Assembly (NCBI GenBank): GCA_963736305.1
Contig: CAVTOD010000004.1
Coordinates: 62,001-126,000 of the forward strand
Source: DASUPK01 sp963736305
GTDB taxonomy: Bacteria; Actinomycetota; Thermoleophilia; Solirubrobacterales; 70-9
Direction: 5' to 3'
Length of the DNA stretch: 64,000 nucleotides
Below the pieces are notes generated by a model, which ran no database searches, was not told the DNA's origin, and saw only the letters and a program-made list of their open reading frames with translations. Shown here piece after piece: positions 24,285 through 32,821 of this stretch; the stretch's first letter is position 1, and each line of letters opens with the position of its first letter. Position numbers and translations under genes: made by a program.

Positions 24285-25587
24285 CCGCTTCTCGTCTCTA
24301 TGAAGAAGGACCGTCTGTCAAGTAGCGATCGGTGGTTGGCTCAGGGCCCCCTCTCGGCTCGAGGGCTTGGAGCGGTGCTCATGTCTCTATCGCCTCCTCG
24401 TCGGGGAGGACCAGGTCATTGGATGTTCGCTCCCGGCGCAAGTCCAAAAGGGCGGTCAGGCCGCCAGACGAAAAGCGGCGCCTTTGGGAGCGAACGACTC
24501 GTTGCGGGTGAGCATGTGCCAGATCGCCACCGTCAGCTTCCGGGCGATCTCGACCTGGGCGACCTTGGCGCCGCGCTGGCGGCCCAGCCGGCGCTTGTTT
24601 CGCTGGTAGCGCTCGGCGTAGGCGGGGTGGCGCAGGGCGTGCATGCTCGCCTCGCCCAGCGCCCAGCGCAGGTAGCGCGGGCCCTGCTTGGTGAGCGGGC
24701 CGCGGCGGTCTCGCTCGCCCGACTGCACCACCCGCGGGCAAAGGCCCGTGTAGCCGGTGAGCTTGGTCGGGGTGGCGAAGCGGGAGATCTCGCCGATCTC
24801 GGCGGCGATCGTGAAGGCCAAGACCGAGCCGATCCCCGGAACGCTCAAGAGCCTCGGAACGTAGGGGTGCTCGGCGCCGCCGCCCGCAAGCCGGGCGTTG
24901 ATCTCAGAGATCTGGGCCTCGAGGGCGTCGATCAGCTCGATGCTCGCCAGGACGTTGCCGCGCCAGGGCTCCGGCACCTGGAGCTTGGCGAGCAGCTCGC
25001 GGCCGGCAACCCCGAAGAGATCGCTCATCGGGCAGGGCCGCCCGAAGCTCATCAGGGTCGAGTGGATCCGGTGCTTCAGCTGCGAGCGGTGCTTCACCAG
25101 GTGGAGGCGAAAGCGGGCGAGCTCCCGTTCCTCTCTGACCCTCGGGTCGGGCAGCCAGATCGCCGGCACCAGGTCGCGCTGGGAGAGCAGCGCCAGCACC
25201 CGGGCGTCGATCCGGTCGGTCTTCGCGGCCAGGGGCGCCAGGCCCTTGACCTTGGCGGCGTCTGCGATCTCGACCGCCCAGCCGAGCGATTCGAGGGTGT
25301 CGTGGAGGAAGCGAGCGCCGGTCATCGACTCGATCACCCCCAAGACCGGCTCGCCGTGGGCCTCGACCCGCCTTGCGAGGCCTCTCAGGCCGTCGTGGTC
25401 AGGCGGGCAGGCGAGCTCCTCGAGGAGCTCGCCCTGGTCGGAGAGCAGGCAGACGTCGATCCTCTTGCGAGATAGATCCAGCCCAGCGTGCAACATGTGT
25501 TGGGGCCTCCTTGGTGTCCGTTTTTCGGTTGCACGTCAAGCGTGGCAACCGGGGAGGTCCTTCTTCATGTCAGTCCAAAGCGGCTAA
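24285..25587 (-). mobile_element. IS-B copy 2: IS110-family (IS1111-like) insertion sequence
   Basis: Same 1303-bp element as 20199-21501 but inverted. The transposase gene is intact, and the imperfect terminal inverted repeats and the 171-base guide-RNA-sized non-coding part are the same. It inserted between two convergent small genes (24038 and 25632), interrupting neither. The bases outside its ends differ from those at copy 1, apart from a short TGTC near the right end, which may belong to the recognised target. Confidence 0.92.
24456..25496 (-). CDS. IS110-family DEDD transposase (IS-B copy 2)
   Basis: 346 residues, intact, differing from the product at 20290 only by Ser for Thr in GEASMHALR (one base, AGC against ACC) plus a silent change. 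The DEDD residues and the C-terminal Ser domain are preserved, so both IS-B copies appear able to move. Confidence 0.96.
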   Translation of the reverse strand: MLHAGLDLSRKRIDVCLLSDQGELLEELACPPDHDGLRGLARRVEAHGEPVLGVIESMTGARFLHDTLESLGWAVEIADAAKVKGLAPLAAKTDRIDARVLALLSQRDLVPAIWLPDPRVREERELARFRLHLVKHRSQLKHRIHSTLMSFGRPCPMSDLFGVAGRELLAKLQVPEPWRGNVLASIELIDALEAQISEINARLAGGGAEHPYVPRLLSVPGIGSVLAFTIAAEIGEISRFATPTKLTGYTGLCPRVVQSGERDRRGPLTKQGPRYLRWALGEASMHALRHPAYAERYQRNKRRLGRQRGAKVAQVEIARKLTVAIWHMLTRNESFAPKGAAFRLAA

Positions 25588-25631
25588 CCCGCGCCGGAAA
25601 GCGTGGTTTCAAAGGGCTACCGATCAGCGTG

Positions 25632-26159
25632 TTAGCCGGAGCCGGTTGCCTGGCTGAAGCAATTCTCTGTGACCTGCTGATTCGCTGGCGTGGGGGCCCC
25701 GAAGTAGGCGACGACGTTGTTGCCCACGATCCGCGGGGTCGCCCCCTCCGATGCCAAGAACTTGGAAGCCGCCTCGGCACCCGTCGGGCTGGGCGTGAAG
25801 ATCATCCCAATGTGGTTGAAGTTGCGCCCTACCGTTACGAACGCATCGATGCCGTAGTTCCCTTGCGCCGGAGTGAGCTGTTTGACCTCCGCATGCGGTC
25901 CCTTGAGGCAATTGGTGGCCGCTTGCGCCTCCGTCGCGGGATCGCCGGATGAGGTCGGTGTCGCGGTGCTCTGGGTGGTAGCGGTCGCCGTGGCGGTGCT
26001 CTGGGTGGTAGCGATCGCCGTGCTCTCGGTGCTGCTGACCGTCACGGTCTTCGTACCGCCACCACATCCGCCCACAGCGCCCATCACGGCTAGCGCGATC
26101 ACCGGCAAGCCAAAGCTAAACGGTCGTCTCACAGTCGTTCTCCTCCAATTCATGGGCAT
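25632..26159 (-). CDS. Putative lipoprotein
   Basis: 175 residues. The signal peptide (RRPFSFGLPVIALAVMGAVG) ends in a lipobox with Cys at VGGCGGG. A Thr/Ser/Ala-rich linker encoded by a 30-bp repeat (TTQSTATATA twice) leads to a C-terminal domain of about 100 residues (CLKGPHAEVKQLTPAQGNYG, then NFNHIGMIFTPSPTGAEAA, QQVTENCFSQATG) with two Cys that could pair. Function unknown; it should be anchored to the outer face of the membrane. It lies alone between IS-B copy 2 and IS-A copy 2. Confidence 0.7.
   Translation of the reverse strand: MPMNWRRTTVRRPFSFGLPVIALAVMGAVGGCGGGTKTVTVSSTESTAIATTQSTATATATTQSTATPTSSGDPATEAQAATNCLKGPHAEVKQLTPAQGNYGIDAFVTVGRNFNHIGMIFTPSPTGAEAASKFLASEGATPRIVGNNVVAYFGAPTPANQQVTENCFSQATGSG
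25963..26022. repeat. 30-bp tandem repeat, two units, in lipoprotein linker
   Basis: GCGGTGCTCTGGGTGGTAGC starts at 25963 and again at 25993, with one mismatch later in the 30-bp unit. It encodes ten residues of the Thr/Ala linker and is in frame, so its number could vary without frameshift. Confidence 0.8.
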
Positions 26160-26340
26160 TCCCGACCCCCCAGATGGATATCCGCGACCCTAAGCCGACA
26201 GGGCCGCCTAACACAACCGTAGTTTTTGGGCGGTTTACGCGCACTACAGCCAGGACACCAAGTGCGTGGGGCGACTCGGCTTGAATCGAGACGGGAGGCT
26301 TTGGAGGCCGCCGGACTCGAAGGTGTAGTGGCGAACTGTT

Positions 26341-27657
26341 CCGCTTTCTCTTTGAAGAAGACCCGGCTGTCAAGGCGGTGATCGTCCTGCGGGAGTAGGT
26401 GTCTTCGTGCCGCTCCCAGCTGTTGGATGAGGTGAGCTCATTTCTCTTTCGGCGCTCTGGGCGCAGATCGTTCCTGGGAGCTGCCCCGGGGGCTCAATTC
26501 CATGCAAAACCGTCAGGCGGTCAGAAAGCGGCCGGAGCTGGCCGGGGCAGGTGGGTTGAAGGGCTCTTGGCGCGAGAGCATGTGCCAGGCCGCGATCAGG
26601 AGCTTGCGGGCGACCGCCGACTTCGCCGGGTTCTTGCCATGGCGCGCCGAGACCCGCAGGTAGTGGCCGTGCCAGGGGTTGGAGGGCCGCCAGGCCTGGT
26701 TGGCGGCCTCCACCGCCGCCCAGCGCAGCGTCCTGGAGGCGGCCTTGGAGAGGGCGCCGGTCGCCGAGCGCTCACCCGACTGGCTCACCCTGGGAGCGAG
26801 GCCGGCATAGCCGACCAGCTTGCCGGGCCCCGGAAAGCGGGAGACCTCGCCGATCTCGGCGGCGAAGGTGAGGCTGAGCAGCGGCCCGACCCCCGGGATC
26901 GTCGCCAAGAGCCGAGCCCGCTCGTCTGATCTTGCGATCGGGGCGAGCTCGCGGTCGATCGGGTCGATCCGCCGGTCCATCTCCTCGGCGAGCTCGAGCA
27001 GCTCGGCGATCGAAGCTCGCCAGAGCTCCGGCACCCCGCGGCGTTCCAGGAGCCCGATCGCGTCGGGCTTGCGAAGCCGGGCGTGGGAGATCCGCAGGCC
27101 GAACTGGGTGAGCAGGCCGAAGATCCGGTTGCGGGCCGAGGTGCGGGCCTTCACCAGGTGGGCGCGGCGGCGCAGGCGCTCCCGCAGGGCGCGGTCCTCA
27201 AGGCTGGGAACCCAGAGCTCGGGGACCAGGTCGCGCCGGCAGAGCTCGGCCAACACCCGGGCGTCGAGCTTGTCTGTCTTGCAGGCGAGCGGCGCGACGT
27301 CTCGGACCTTGCGGGCGTGGGCTACCTGGACCTTCCAGCCCGAGGCCTCGAGCCGATCGCGCACCCAAACGGCGCCGCTCATCATCTCCACCGCAGCCCT
27401 CACCTCGGTGCCCTGCTCTAGGAGCAGCCGGGCGAGGCCGTCCTCGTTGGCCGGGATCAGCCCCTCGGCCGTGATCTCGCCGCCCTCGCCGATCGCGCAG
27501 AAGGCCGCGCGCCCATAGGCCCAATCGATTCCGACATAGTTCATCCGGGGTCTCCTCTCGCTGGAACTGCAGTGCCAATGCCGTTCTATTGAGCGCGGCG
27601 GAGGCCCCTTGTGTCAGAAGGTGCGGCTAGGGCGCTCCTTCATGACATTCCATGCAA
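26341..27657 (-). mobile_element. IS-A copy 2: IS110-family (IS1111-like) insertion sequence, intact
   Basis: 1317 bases, inverted relative to copy 1 at 17696 and differing from it by the single-base deletion plus a CC/TT change in GACGGTTTTGCATGG after the gene. The transposase gene is whole, so this copy could be the source of activity for both. It ends 14 bases downstream of the DUF202 stop codon. Confidence 0.92.
26513..27544 (-). CDS. IS110-family DEDD transposase (IS-A copy 2, intact)
   Basis: 343 residues. The N-terminal DEDD domain has YVGIDWAYGRAAF, AAVEMMSGAVW and TDKLDARVLAEL; the C-terminal Transposase_20 domain has LATIPGVGPLLSLTF and GYAGLAPRVSQSGERSATG with the catalytic Ser. 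It is about as long as the IS-B enzyme and clearly related, but only in motifs. The ATG follows a GAGAGGAGACC site. Confidence 0.96.
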   Translation of the reverse strand: MNYVGIDWAYGRAAFCAIGEGGEITAEGLIPANEDGLARLLLEQGTEVRAAVEMMSGAVWVRDRLEASGWKVQVAHARKVRDVAPLACKTDKLDARVLAELCRRDLVPELWVPSLEDRALRERLRRRAHLVKARTSARNRIFGLLTQFGLRISHARLRKPDAIGLLERRGVPELWRASIAELLELAEEMDRRIDPIDRELAPIARSDERARLLATIPGVGPLLSLTFAAEIGEVSRFPGPGKLVGYAGLAPRVSQSGERSATGALSKAASRTLRWAAVEAANQAWRPSNPWHGHYLRVSARHGKNPAKSAVARKLLIAAWHMLSRQEPFNPPAPASSGRFLTA

Positions 27658-27671
27658 CGCGGCGCTGCGGG

Positions 27672-28046
27672 TCAGGCGGAGGCGGCGATCAGGCCGACGG
27701 TGGCGAGGCAGAGGACGACGCCCGCCACCATCAGCCACCGAGATTCCGTGCGCGAACTGCGGATCATCTCCCCCCGATCGACCGCCGCCTCAACCCGGCT
27801 CGATCTGAACGATCCGAATCCGAACAGCGCCACCGAGTAGAGGGCCCAGCCGACGCCGACCACGACGTAGGGCCACTCCGTCGAAGTCCGGCTGAGCTCG
27901 GGCACGACCCGGCCCACGCCAACCGCGACGGCGATCGAGGTGAGAGCCGTGCGCCACCAGGCGAGCTCCGTGCGCTCCGCGGCCAACCTGGTCCGTCGGA
28001 TCGCGTCCCAGCCCTCGCTGGGTGGCTTTGATTCCGGGGTTTCCAT
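27672..28046 (-). CDS. DUF202 family membrane protein (YidH-like)
   Basis: 124 residues from the ATG at 28046. A cytoplasmic N terminus holds the DUF202 signature (RLAAERTELAWWRTALTSIA), followed by three hydrophobic helices (about 36-52, 62-78, 103-123). The function of DUF202 is unknown. It is divergent from the SpoIIE phosphatase gene at 28071, with 24 bases between starts. IS-A copy 2 lies just after its stop. The longer open frame upstream overlaps the divergent gene and lacks family features. Confidence 0.85.
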   Translation of the reverse strand: METPESKPPSEGWDAIRRTRLAAERTELAWWRTALTSIAVAVGVGRVVPELSRTSTEWPYVVVGVGWALYSVALFGFGSFRSSRVEAAVDRGEMIRSSRTESRWLMVAGVVLCLATVGLIAASA

Positions 28047-28070
28047 CCGTACCGATTTACGATTAAACAC

Positions 28071-29702
28071 ATGCCCGCTCGCGATCGAGAGCTGGTCACG
28101 CCGCCTCCGACGCTCGCGGGCCTTCAGGAGCTGTCGGGTCCTGCCCTGATCGCAATGGTGATGGCCAGCGCCATTGCCGTCCTTGACGGCCTGGTCACCA
28201 ATCAGCTGGTCATCATCGGGCTCCTCGCCATCCCGCCCGTGATCGCGGCGATGAGTGCCTCGCTCCCCGAGACGGCGGTGGTTGCGGTCTTCTGCCTCGT
28301 CCTCGGAGCCATCTCGATCATCTGGACTCAGGGAATCGACGGTGGCCAACGGCTTGTGGCGCTGACAACTATCTGCGCCGGATCTCTTGTGGGCCTCTGG
28401 GTGGCCGGCCTACGTCTCAAGCTGAATCGAGAGCAGGCGGCCTCGGAGCTGCTGGCGGATGCCGGCGCGCTGATGGAGGACGCCCTCGACCAGAAACAGC
28501 GCGCCCAGCACCTCGCGGAGCTCGCGATCACCGGCCTCGGCGACGTCGCGATGGTCGACATGGTGATGGCAGACGGCTCCATCCAGCGCATGGCCGCCAG
28601 GGCCCGGGACGCGAAGGTCGCGGATCTCTTCATGGAGCTGCGAGCCAGCGCCCCCATCGACCCCCACGGCCCGCATCCCGTCGCGGAGGTGATCCGGACG
28701 GGCCAGACGTTGGAGCTGGATCGGCTCACCGACAATGACATCGACGGGATCACCACGAGGGAGCGCGAGCGAGAGCTGCTCCGCACCTACCGCTTCCGGT
28801 CCTGCATCGTGCTCCCGCTCGGTGCACGCGGCGCCGTGCTCGGTGCCCTGACCCTCTGGATCATGCGCCCGGCCAAGACCTTCGACGATACGGCCCGCCG
28901 CACCGCCAAGCGCCTCGCCGATCGAGCGGCCCTCGGGCTCGACAACGCGCGTCTGCACGAGCAGCAGTCTCACATCGCCTCTGTCCTGCAGCACAGTCTC
29001 CTCCCCCGCTCTTTGCCTGAGATCAACGGCTTCGAGGCCTCATCGCGCTTCCTGGCCGCCGGAGAGACCTACGAGGTCGGCGGCGACTTCTACGACGTCT
29101 TCCGGAGCGGCTCCGGCACCTGGACCGCAGTGATCGGCGACGTCTGCGGCAAAGGGCCCGAGGCCGCGTCGCTGACGGCACTGGCCCGGTACACCGTCCG
29201 CACCGCGTCCTCGCCGGACAACTCGCCGAGCCAGGTCCTGCGGACGCTGCACGACTCGATCAGCTCGGAGAGCGCCGACCTTCGTTTCTGCACAGCGGCG
29301 TTGGCCCGTATCCAGACCCCGTCGAACGGCCGCGGCTCCGCCCACCTCACCGTCGCCCTCGGCGGCCACCCGCTCCCGCTGATCCTCCGCAAGAACGGCC
29401 GGGTGGAATCCGTCGGTGAGCCCGGCACCCTGCTGGGCGCCCTCCCCTCCCCCGTTCTGGCCGATGCGGACGCGACCCTCGCGGTCGGTGACTCCCTGAT
29501 CCTCTACACGGACGGGATGCTCGACGTTCGGGACCGCAGTCGCGACGACCCCGACTGGCTACCCAAGGAGCTCGGCAAGGCAGCCGGCAAGAGCGCCGAC
29601 CAGATCGCCGAGCGGCTCGCCCAGACCGCGATCAAGCGCCATGGCGGTCAGCCCCGGGACGACATCGCGGTCCTCGTCCTGAACCGGCGCGGCGTCCGAT
29701 AG
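28071..29702 (+). CDS. Membrane-bound GAF/SpoIIE-type PP2C phosphatase
   Basis: 543 residues. Four hydrophobic segments (about 22-115) form a membrane sensor part. A GAF-like domain follows (RAQHLAELAITGLGDVAMVD ... RFRSCIVLPLGARGAVLGAL). The C-terminal SpoIIE phosphatase domain begins after HIASVLQHSLLPRSLPEING and has VGGDFYDVF, VIGDVCGKGPEAA, LYTDGMLDVRDRS and RDDIAVLVL. This layout is common in actinobacterial stress signalling, acting on anti-anti-sigma proteins. It is the second SpoIIE phosphatase in 9 kb; the other lies inside the IS nest. Confidence 0.93.
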   Translation: MPARDRELVTPPPTLAGLQELSGPALIAMVMASAIAVLDGLVTNQLVIIGLLAIPPVIAAMSASLPETAVVAVFCLVLGAISIIWTQGIDGGQRLVALTTICAGSLVGLWVAGLRLKLNREQAASELLADAGALMEDALDQKQRAQHLAELAITGLGDVAMVDMVMADGSIQRMAARARDAKVADLFMELRASAPIDPHGPHPVAEVIRTGQTLELDRLTDNDIDGITTRERERELLRTYRFRSCIVLPLGARGAVLGALTLWIMRPAKTFDDTARRTAKRLADRAALGLDNARLHEQQSHIASVLQHSLLPRSLPEINGFEASSRFLAAGETYEVGGDFYDVFRSGSGTWTAVIGDVCGKGPEAASLTALARYTVRTASSPDNSPSQVLRTLHDSISSESADLRFCTAALARIQTPSNGRGSAHLTVALGGHPLPLILRKNGRVESVGEPGTLLGALPSPVLADADATLAVGDSLILYTDGMLDVRDRSRDDPDWLPKELGKAAGKSADQIAERLAQTAIKRHGGQPRDDIAVLVLNRRGVR

Positions 29703-29707
29703 CCGGC

Positions 29708-30442
29708 TTGGCGGCCAAGCCCGTACACATCGGCTGCTCGGGCTGGGTCTACCCCCACTGGCGGGAGCGCCTCTACCCGAAGGGCCTGCCGCAGCGCCGC
29801 TGGCTCCCGCACTACGCGGAGCGCTACGACACCGTCGAGGTGAACAGCACCTTCTACCGCCTTGCCTCGCCCTCGGCCGTCGAAGCCTGGGTCGAGAACA
29901 GCCCTCCAGGCTTCATCTTCGCCATCAAGGCCAGCCGCTACCTGACCCATGTCAAGCGGCTGAAGACCCTGGACCCGTACATCGACCGCTTCTACGAGCC
30001 TCTCGAGGCGCTCACCGCCACCGAGAAGTTCGGGCCGGTCCTCTGGCAGCTCCCGGAGAACTTCCACCGCGACGATGAGCGCCTGGCAGGCGCCCTCGCG
30101 GCCCTTCCGGAGGGTCGCCACGCCTTCGAGTTCCGCCACGCCAGCTGGTTCGTGGACGAGGTCTACGCCCAGCTGCGCGAGCACGGCGTGGCCCTGGTGG
30201 TCGGCGACGACCCGAAACGCCCCTTTCAGACCCTGGAGCGGACAACAGACTGGACCTACATCCGCTTTCACCGTGGCAATCGCGGACGCGGCGGCAACTA
30301 CTCCGCGGCGGAAATCGACACGTGGGCGCGCCGCATCGCCCAATGGCGCCGGAACACCGAGGTCTTCGTCTACTACAACAACGACTGGGAGGGCTACGCC
30401 CTCCGGAATGCGGACCGGTTGAAGAAGAAGCTCGGCGCCTAG
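29708..30442 (+). CDS. DUF72 family protein
   Basis: 244 residues starting at a TTG, five bases after the phosphatase stop. Signature segments are VHIGCSGWVYPHWRERLYP, YAERYDTVEVNSTFYRL, ALPEGRHAFEFRHASW, WTYIRFHRG and VFVYYNNDWEGYA. It is closer to the typical YecE form than the 296-residue paralogue at 14818. Function not established. It ends convergently with the PRC-barrel gene (4-base overlap). Confidence 0.92.
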   Translation: MAAKPVHIGCSGWVYPHWRERLYPKGLPQRRWLPHYAERYDTVEVNSTFYRLASPSAVEAWVENSPPGFIFAIKASRYLTHVKRLKTLDPYIDRFYEPLEALTATEKFGPVLWQLPENFHRDDERLAGALAALPEGRHAFEFRHASWFVDEVYAQLREHGVALVVGDDPKRPFQTLERTTDWTYIRFHRGNRGRGGNYSAAEIDTWARRIAQWRRNTEVFVYYNNDWEGYALRNADRLKKKLGA

Positions 30443-30777
30443 CGCCTGCGCCAGTTGCCGCCGAGCAGCTTGCCCAGGCGGCCTGCGCGGCGGGGAGTGA
30501 ACTCCGGGGCGCCCTTCTCCGGCGTCGGCAGCTCGGCGCAGGCGGCCGAGTCGATCGTCAAACGCACCGCCCGCTCGGCGGTGCGGGCAACCTCGGGCGC
30601 ATCGACGAAACGCAGGTCACCGGAGGTGGTCTCGATCACGAACCCGTCCAGGATCCGCTCCCGGTAGTTGTCGACCATCTCGTCGACTTTGCCGACCTGC
30701 TGGCCGTCGGAGGCATAGACCGGCGTGCCGCGCTCCACGGCCGCGTAGTGGACCGGATAGCCGTCGTCCTCTCCCAC
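30439..30777 (-). CDS. PRC-barrel domain protein
   Basis: 112 residues. The PRC barrel spans about 12-70 (AVERGTPVYASDGQQVGKVD, then RILDGFVIETTSGDLRFVDA). A basic tail (RRAGRLGKLLGGNWRRR) follows. PRC barrels bind proteins or RNA and occur in photosynthetic reaction centres, RimM and many small unknown actinobacterial proteins, to which this one belongs. No partner is evident among its neighbours. Confidence 0.8.
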   Translation of the reverse strand: MGEDDGYPVHYAAVERGTPVYASDGQQVGKVDEMVDNYRERILDGFVIETTSGDLRFVDAPEVARTAERAVRLTIDSAACAELPTPEKGAPEFTPRRAGRLGKLLGGNWRRR

Positions 30778-30821
30778 GGGGAGAAATATACGAGGCGCCC
30801 ATCACGGACGCCGCGACCGGC

Positions 30822-31682
30822 CTAGGCGAGCCGCTCCCGCACCTGCGGCTCTTCGAGAAAGTCCGCGATGGCTCTCGAGAGCCGGCCGCCCTGCCAGGCC
30901 AGCGGTGATTGGCCCGGCTCCTCGCTGATCAGGCGCGCTCTCGGCAGGCGCTCGGCCCACTCCTCGGCGATCGCGTAGGGATGGGCCGGGTCGGCCTCGT
31001 CGTGGCTCGCGACGACCAGCGCGGGGACGTCGAGGGTCTCCAGCTCCTCGAGCCCCTCGAACGCGAGCGATCGAGGCACCTCGCGCAAAGCCCGGACGAC
31101 GGCCTCCGGATGGCGGTGCAGCCCCATCCGCTCCCGCGTGAACCGCAGCGCCGTCTCCACCCAGGCAGGGTCGGCTCCGAGGGAGGACTCGTAGGCCTCC
31201 ATGAAACCGTCGATGCCGTCGCGCTCCAACCCATCGGCGAGACGGTCCCAGTAGTCCAGGGTCTCCTCGGATGCGGGCAGTCCGAGCGTCACCGGGCCGG
31301 CCAGCACGAGCGCCCCGACATCGCCGGCATGCTCGAGGGCATGCGCCACTGCGGTGTGGCAGCCCATCGAGTGCCCGGCGAGCACGGGCCGACCATCCCG
31401 AGCGCGCTCTCCCGCCACGGCCCTGAGGTCGGCTGTCAGGGCGTCATAGCCGTATCCGGCCCCCTCCGGCGCCGGGGACGACTCGCCATGCCCGCGGGCG
31501 TCGTAGGAGATCTGCCGATACCCCCGCCGCGCGAGCGCGTTGGAGCCGTGAAGCATGTAGCGGCGGGTGGCCGTCAGGCCGTGCAGGAGGACGACGGGAT
31601 TCCCCTCCCCCACCTCCTCGCCCGAGAGCCGGACTCCCGCCGAGTCGACCTCGAAGGGGCTGGGCTCGAGAGCGCCGGACAT
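30822..31682 (-). CDS. Alpha/beta hydrolase
   Basis: 286 residues with the standard fold: oxyanion motif LLHGLTATRRY, DARGHGES, nucleophile elbow G103-H-S105-M-G107, acid in VVASHDEADPAH and a C-terminal segment where the His would be expected. That segment reads ISEEPGQSPLAWQGGRLS, and no His is visible there, so the triad may be incomplete or use another residue. It resembles haloperoxidase/esterase-type hydrolases. It lies 2 bases after the peroxiredoxin gene in a three-gene run (cyclophilin - peroxiredoxin - hydrolase). Confidence 0.85.
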   Translation of the reverse strand: MSGALEPSPFEVDSAGVRLSGEEVGEGNPVVLLHGLTATRRYMLHGSNALARRGYRQISYDARGHGESSPAPEGAGYGYDALTADLRAVAGERARDGRPVLAGHSMGCHTAVAHALEHAGDVGALVLAGPVTLGLPASEETLDYWDRLADGLERDGIDGFMEAYESSLGADPAWVETALRFTRERMGLHRHPEAVVRALREVPRSLAFEGLEELETLDVPALVVASHDEADPAHPYAIAEEWAERLPRARLISEEPGQSPLAWQGGRLSRAIADFLEEPQVRERLA

Positions 31683-31684
31683 CC

Positions 31685-32140
31685 TCAGGCGAGCGCGGAG
31701 ACGGCTCTCTCCAGGTCCCCGACGTCCTGGTAGCGCAACCCGAAGAGAGCGACGTGGCGGTAGCGCAGCACGCCGTCGCCGTCGACCAGGAACACCGACC
31801 GGCGAATGAACCCGGCCGGGCCGAGCACTCCGTAGGAGCGGGCGACCTTCTTGCCGGGGTCGGAGAGCAGCGGGACCGTCAATCCGTGGCGGTCCGCGAA
31901 CCGTTCATGGGACTGAACCGATTGGGGAGAGATCCCCATCATCGGGACGCCGAGCGCCTCGAGCCGGTCGCCGTCGTCACGGTAGGAGCAGAACTGCCGG
32001 GTACATACGGGGGTGAAGTCCCCCGGATAGAAGGCGAGGATCACGCCGGTGTCCTGGAAGTCGCTGAGGCGGTAGGACTTCGATCCCGTCCCCTCCAACT
32101 CGAACTCGGGTGCCTCATCGCCGACGCGGAGCTTTGCCAT
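31685..32140 (-). CDS. bcp: Peroxiredoxin, PrxQ/BCP type
   Basis: 151 residues. The peroxidatic Cys46 is in FYPGDFTPVCTRQF and the resolving Cys51 lies five residues on, the spacing of two-Cys PrxQ enzymes that form an intramolecular disulfide. It reduces H2O2 and organic peroxides in the cytosol with thioredoxin as donor; the thioredoxin/TPR protein at 10676 is one candidate. The start overlaps the cyclophilin stop by one base (TGATG), so translation is coupled. Confidence 0.92.
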   Translation of the reverse strand: MAKLRVGDEAPEFELEGTGSKSYRLSDFQDTGVILAFYPGDFTPVCTRQFCSYRDDGDRLEALGVPMMGISPQSVQSHERFADRHGLTVPLLSDPGKKVARSYGVLGPAGFIRRSVFLVDGDGVLRYRHVALFGLRYQDVGDLERAVSALA

Positions 32141-32775
32141 CAGCCGCCTCCGATCGTGACTCGCCGGATGACGACGGGCGCCTTCGGCCTCCCGCTCGGG
32201 GTGCCGAGCTGCTCGATCCGCTGCACGACGTCGAAGCCTCTCGACACGTGCCCGAGCAGCGCGTAGTCGGGGGTCAGGCCGGCGTCGGCCTGGGTCACCA
32301 CGAAGAACTGGCTCCCGGAGCGGCCAGGTGGCTCAGCCGGGCTCTTCGCCATCGCGACGATCCCACGCGTGTACGCGAGGTTCTGCGGAGGCGGCTCGTC
32401 GACGAAGTAGCCAGGGCCACCCGTACCGCTGCCGGTCGGATCCCCGCCCTGGACGACGAAGCCCGGAATGATCCTGTGGAAGACCGTGGCGTCGTAGAAG
32501 CCATGCCTCGCAAGGTATGCGAATGAGGAAACGGTCTTCGGGGCCCTTGTCGTGTCGAGCGCGATCTCGAAGCGTCCGCAGCTCGTCTCCACCGTCGCGC
32601 TGGCCGGCCCCTGCAGCGTCTGCGTCGGGCGCGCTAAGTGAACCTGCTTCGGCGCCGGAGCGGAGACCTTGCTACAGCCCGCGGGCAGCGCGACGCTGGA
32701 GGTATCTCCGCCGCCGCCTCCGCACCCCGCCAGCAGCACCAATGCCAGCGAAGCGAGCACCGCTGTGCGCCCCAC
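32140..32775 (-). CDS. Cyclophilin-type peptidyl-prolyl isomerase lipoprotein
   Basis: A lipoprotein signal (GRTAVLASLALVLLAGC) precedes a Gly/Ser linker and a cyclophilin domain: VETSCGRFEIALDTTRAPKT, FHRIIPGFVVQGGDPTGSG, GSQFFVV and LLGHVSRGFDVV. The active-site Arg (FHRIIPGF) and Gln are kept, so it should speed Pro isomerisation of exported proteins at the membrane surface. I chose the GTG at 32775 because it gives a short, ideal signal peptide. An ATG at 32823 is also in frame but would overlap the divergent methyltransferase start. Confidence 0.88.
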   Translation of the reverse strand: MGRTAVLASLALVLLAGCGGGGGDTSSVALPAGCSKVSAPAPKQVHLARPTQTLQGPASATVETSCGRFEIALDTTRAPKTVSSFAYLARHGFYDATVFHRIIPGFVVQGGDPTGSGTGGPGYFVDEPPPQNLAYTRGIVAMAKSPAEPPGRSGSQFFVVTQADAGLTPDYALLGHVSRGFDVVQRIEQLGTPSGRPKAPVVIRRVTIGGG

Positions 32776-32821
32776 TCTCAAGGCGCCGAAGCCTACTCCC
32801 GGCTCCTGCGATGATCGCCGC

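Noticed and set aside
17696..27657. Composite transposon bounded by IS-A
   Set aside because: IS110-family elements do not usually mobilise as pairs, there is no target duplication outside, and the IS-A copies are inverted with one defective; treated as separate insertions.
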